DNA of 64,000 bases from Streptomyces lydicus. Its GTDB lineage: Bacteria > Actinomycetota > Actinomycetes > Streptomycetales > Streptomycetaceae. The notes below the pieces were generated by a model. The model made no database searches, was not told the DNA's origin, and saw only the letters and a program-made list of their open reading frames with translations. Position 1 is the first letter of the stretch. Each line of letters opens with the position of its first letter. The position numbers and the translations under genes are program-made. The stretch spans positions 7,564,001-7,628,000 of the forward strand of contig NZ_CP017157.1 of NCBI RefSeq assembly GCF_001729485.1, given 5' to 3'. This document shows positions 63,824 through 64,000 of this stretch, in pieces.

Positions 63824-64000
63824 ACGCCCGGCGCCCCGCCCTCGTGGCAGGGACAGGCGCACGCTTCCCGCCACACCCCCGGCACCGAGGTGACCTCGGG
63901 CCCGGGCGCGCCCTTGTCGCACGCCGCGTGCGTACCGAGGTGGCACGCCGGTGAGATGTACGGGCGCGGCACGTAGCGACGTACCGGGCTGCGGGTGTCC
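63760..64000 (-). CDS. small Cys/His-rich protein, 5' end outside the window
   Basis: The minus-strand frame is open from the right edge to the stop at 63760. GTG 63972 would give 70 aa, but RRYVPRPYIS upstream suggests it starts outside. SPACHLGTHAACDKGAPGPE, then REACACPCHEG, has a C/H pattern typical of streptomycete zinc-ribbon-like small proteins. The last 64 bp overlap the kinase gene antisense. Function unknown. Confidence 0.55.
   Translation of the reverse strand, partial: DTRSPVRRYVPRPYISPACHLGTHAACDKGAPGPEVTSVPGVWREACACPCHEGGAPGVHQAAGSFVGAVNTVPLGAAA

Overview
The window is high-GC chromosomal DNA from a Streptomyces or a very close relative. The evidence is near-universal G/C at third codon positions, GTG/TTG starts and leaderless genes, 4-nt start/stop overlaps, an rrn operon with no tRNA in the spacer, an HTH/HbhA-like/DUF2516 trio, and a CsoR-DUF47-Pit-Pst block. 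I recall that block as syntenic with S. coelicolor SCO4126-SCO4144; this is memory and was not checked.

Left part (1-17.6 kb): small accessory enzyme/regulator pairs. These are an NmrA-like protein with a divergent LysR regulator, a methyltransferase, two VOC proteins, a TetR with a perfect operator, an aldo/keto reductase with a MerR-type 19-bp-spacer promoter, a winged-helix regulator with a membrane partner, a HemK-like methyltransferase, and DUF3224 divergent from a WYL regulator across a perfect 27-bp palindrome. The cytochrome bd operon cydA-cydB-cydD-cydC follows, with a divergent LysR gene.

Middle (17.7-33.4 kb): DNA-binding proteins, an HbhA-like protein and DUF2516. Next come a receiver-PP2C phosphatase, an NlpC/P60 endopeptidase, and the high-affinity phosphate operon pstSCAB behind PhoP direct repeats. 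A low-affinity Pit/DUF47 pair converges on pstB at a strong shared terminator. CsoR, two lipoproteins (one a BBE-type flavoenzyme) and two very small genes complete the region.

The most unusual region (34.4-43.6 kb) encodes a type IV secretion-like membrane machine with no relaxase. It comprises a lytic transglycosylase-NlpC/P60 protein, a two-helix pilin-like protein, a VirB8/TcpC-like protein, a VirB6/TrbL-like polytopic protein, a SCO6880-family protein, a separate VirB4-like ATPase, and a VirD4/TraG-like protein without a recognisable P-loop. I believe it is the locus studied in S. coelicolor as cmdABCDEF, linked to sporulation and chromosome segregation. Its mechanism is open.

Right part (44.2-64 kb): a 16S-23S-5S operon on the minus strand with three tandem promoter-like repeats. 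Then come trpS behind a Trp-codon leader peptide and attenuator, convergent proC, a leaderless ABC exporter pair, a secreted protein, a SulP permease, an M1 metallopeptidase, and a methyltransferase pseudogene split by a 34-bp palindromic insertion. The end holds a TetR plus TIM-barrel pair, small membrane/SH3 proteins, a Ser/Thr kinase with a PQQ-type propeller, and a small Cys/His-rich protein that runs off the edge.
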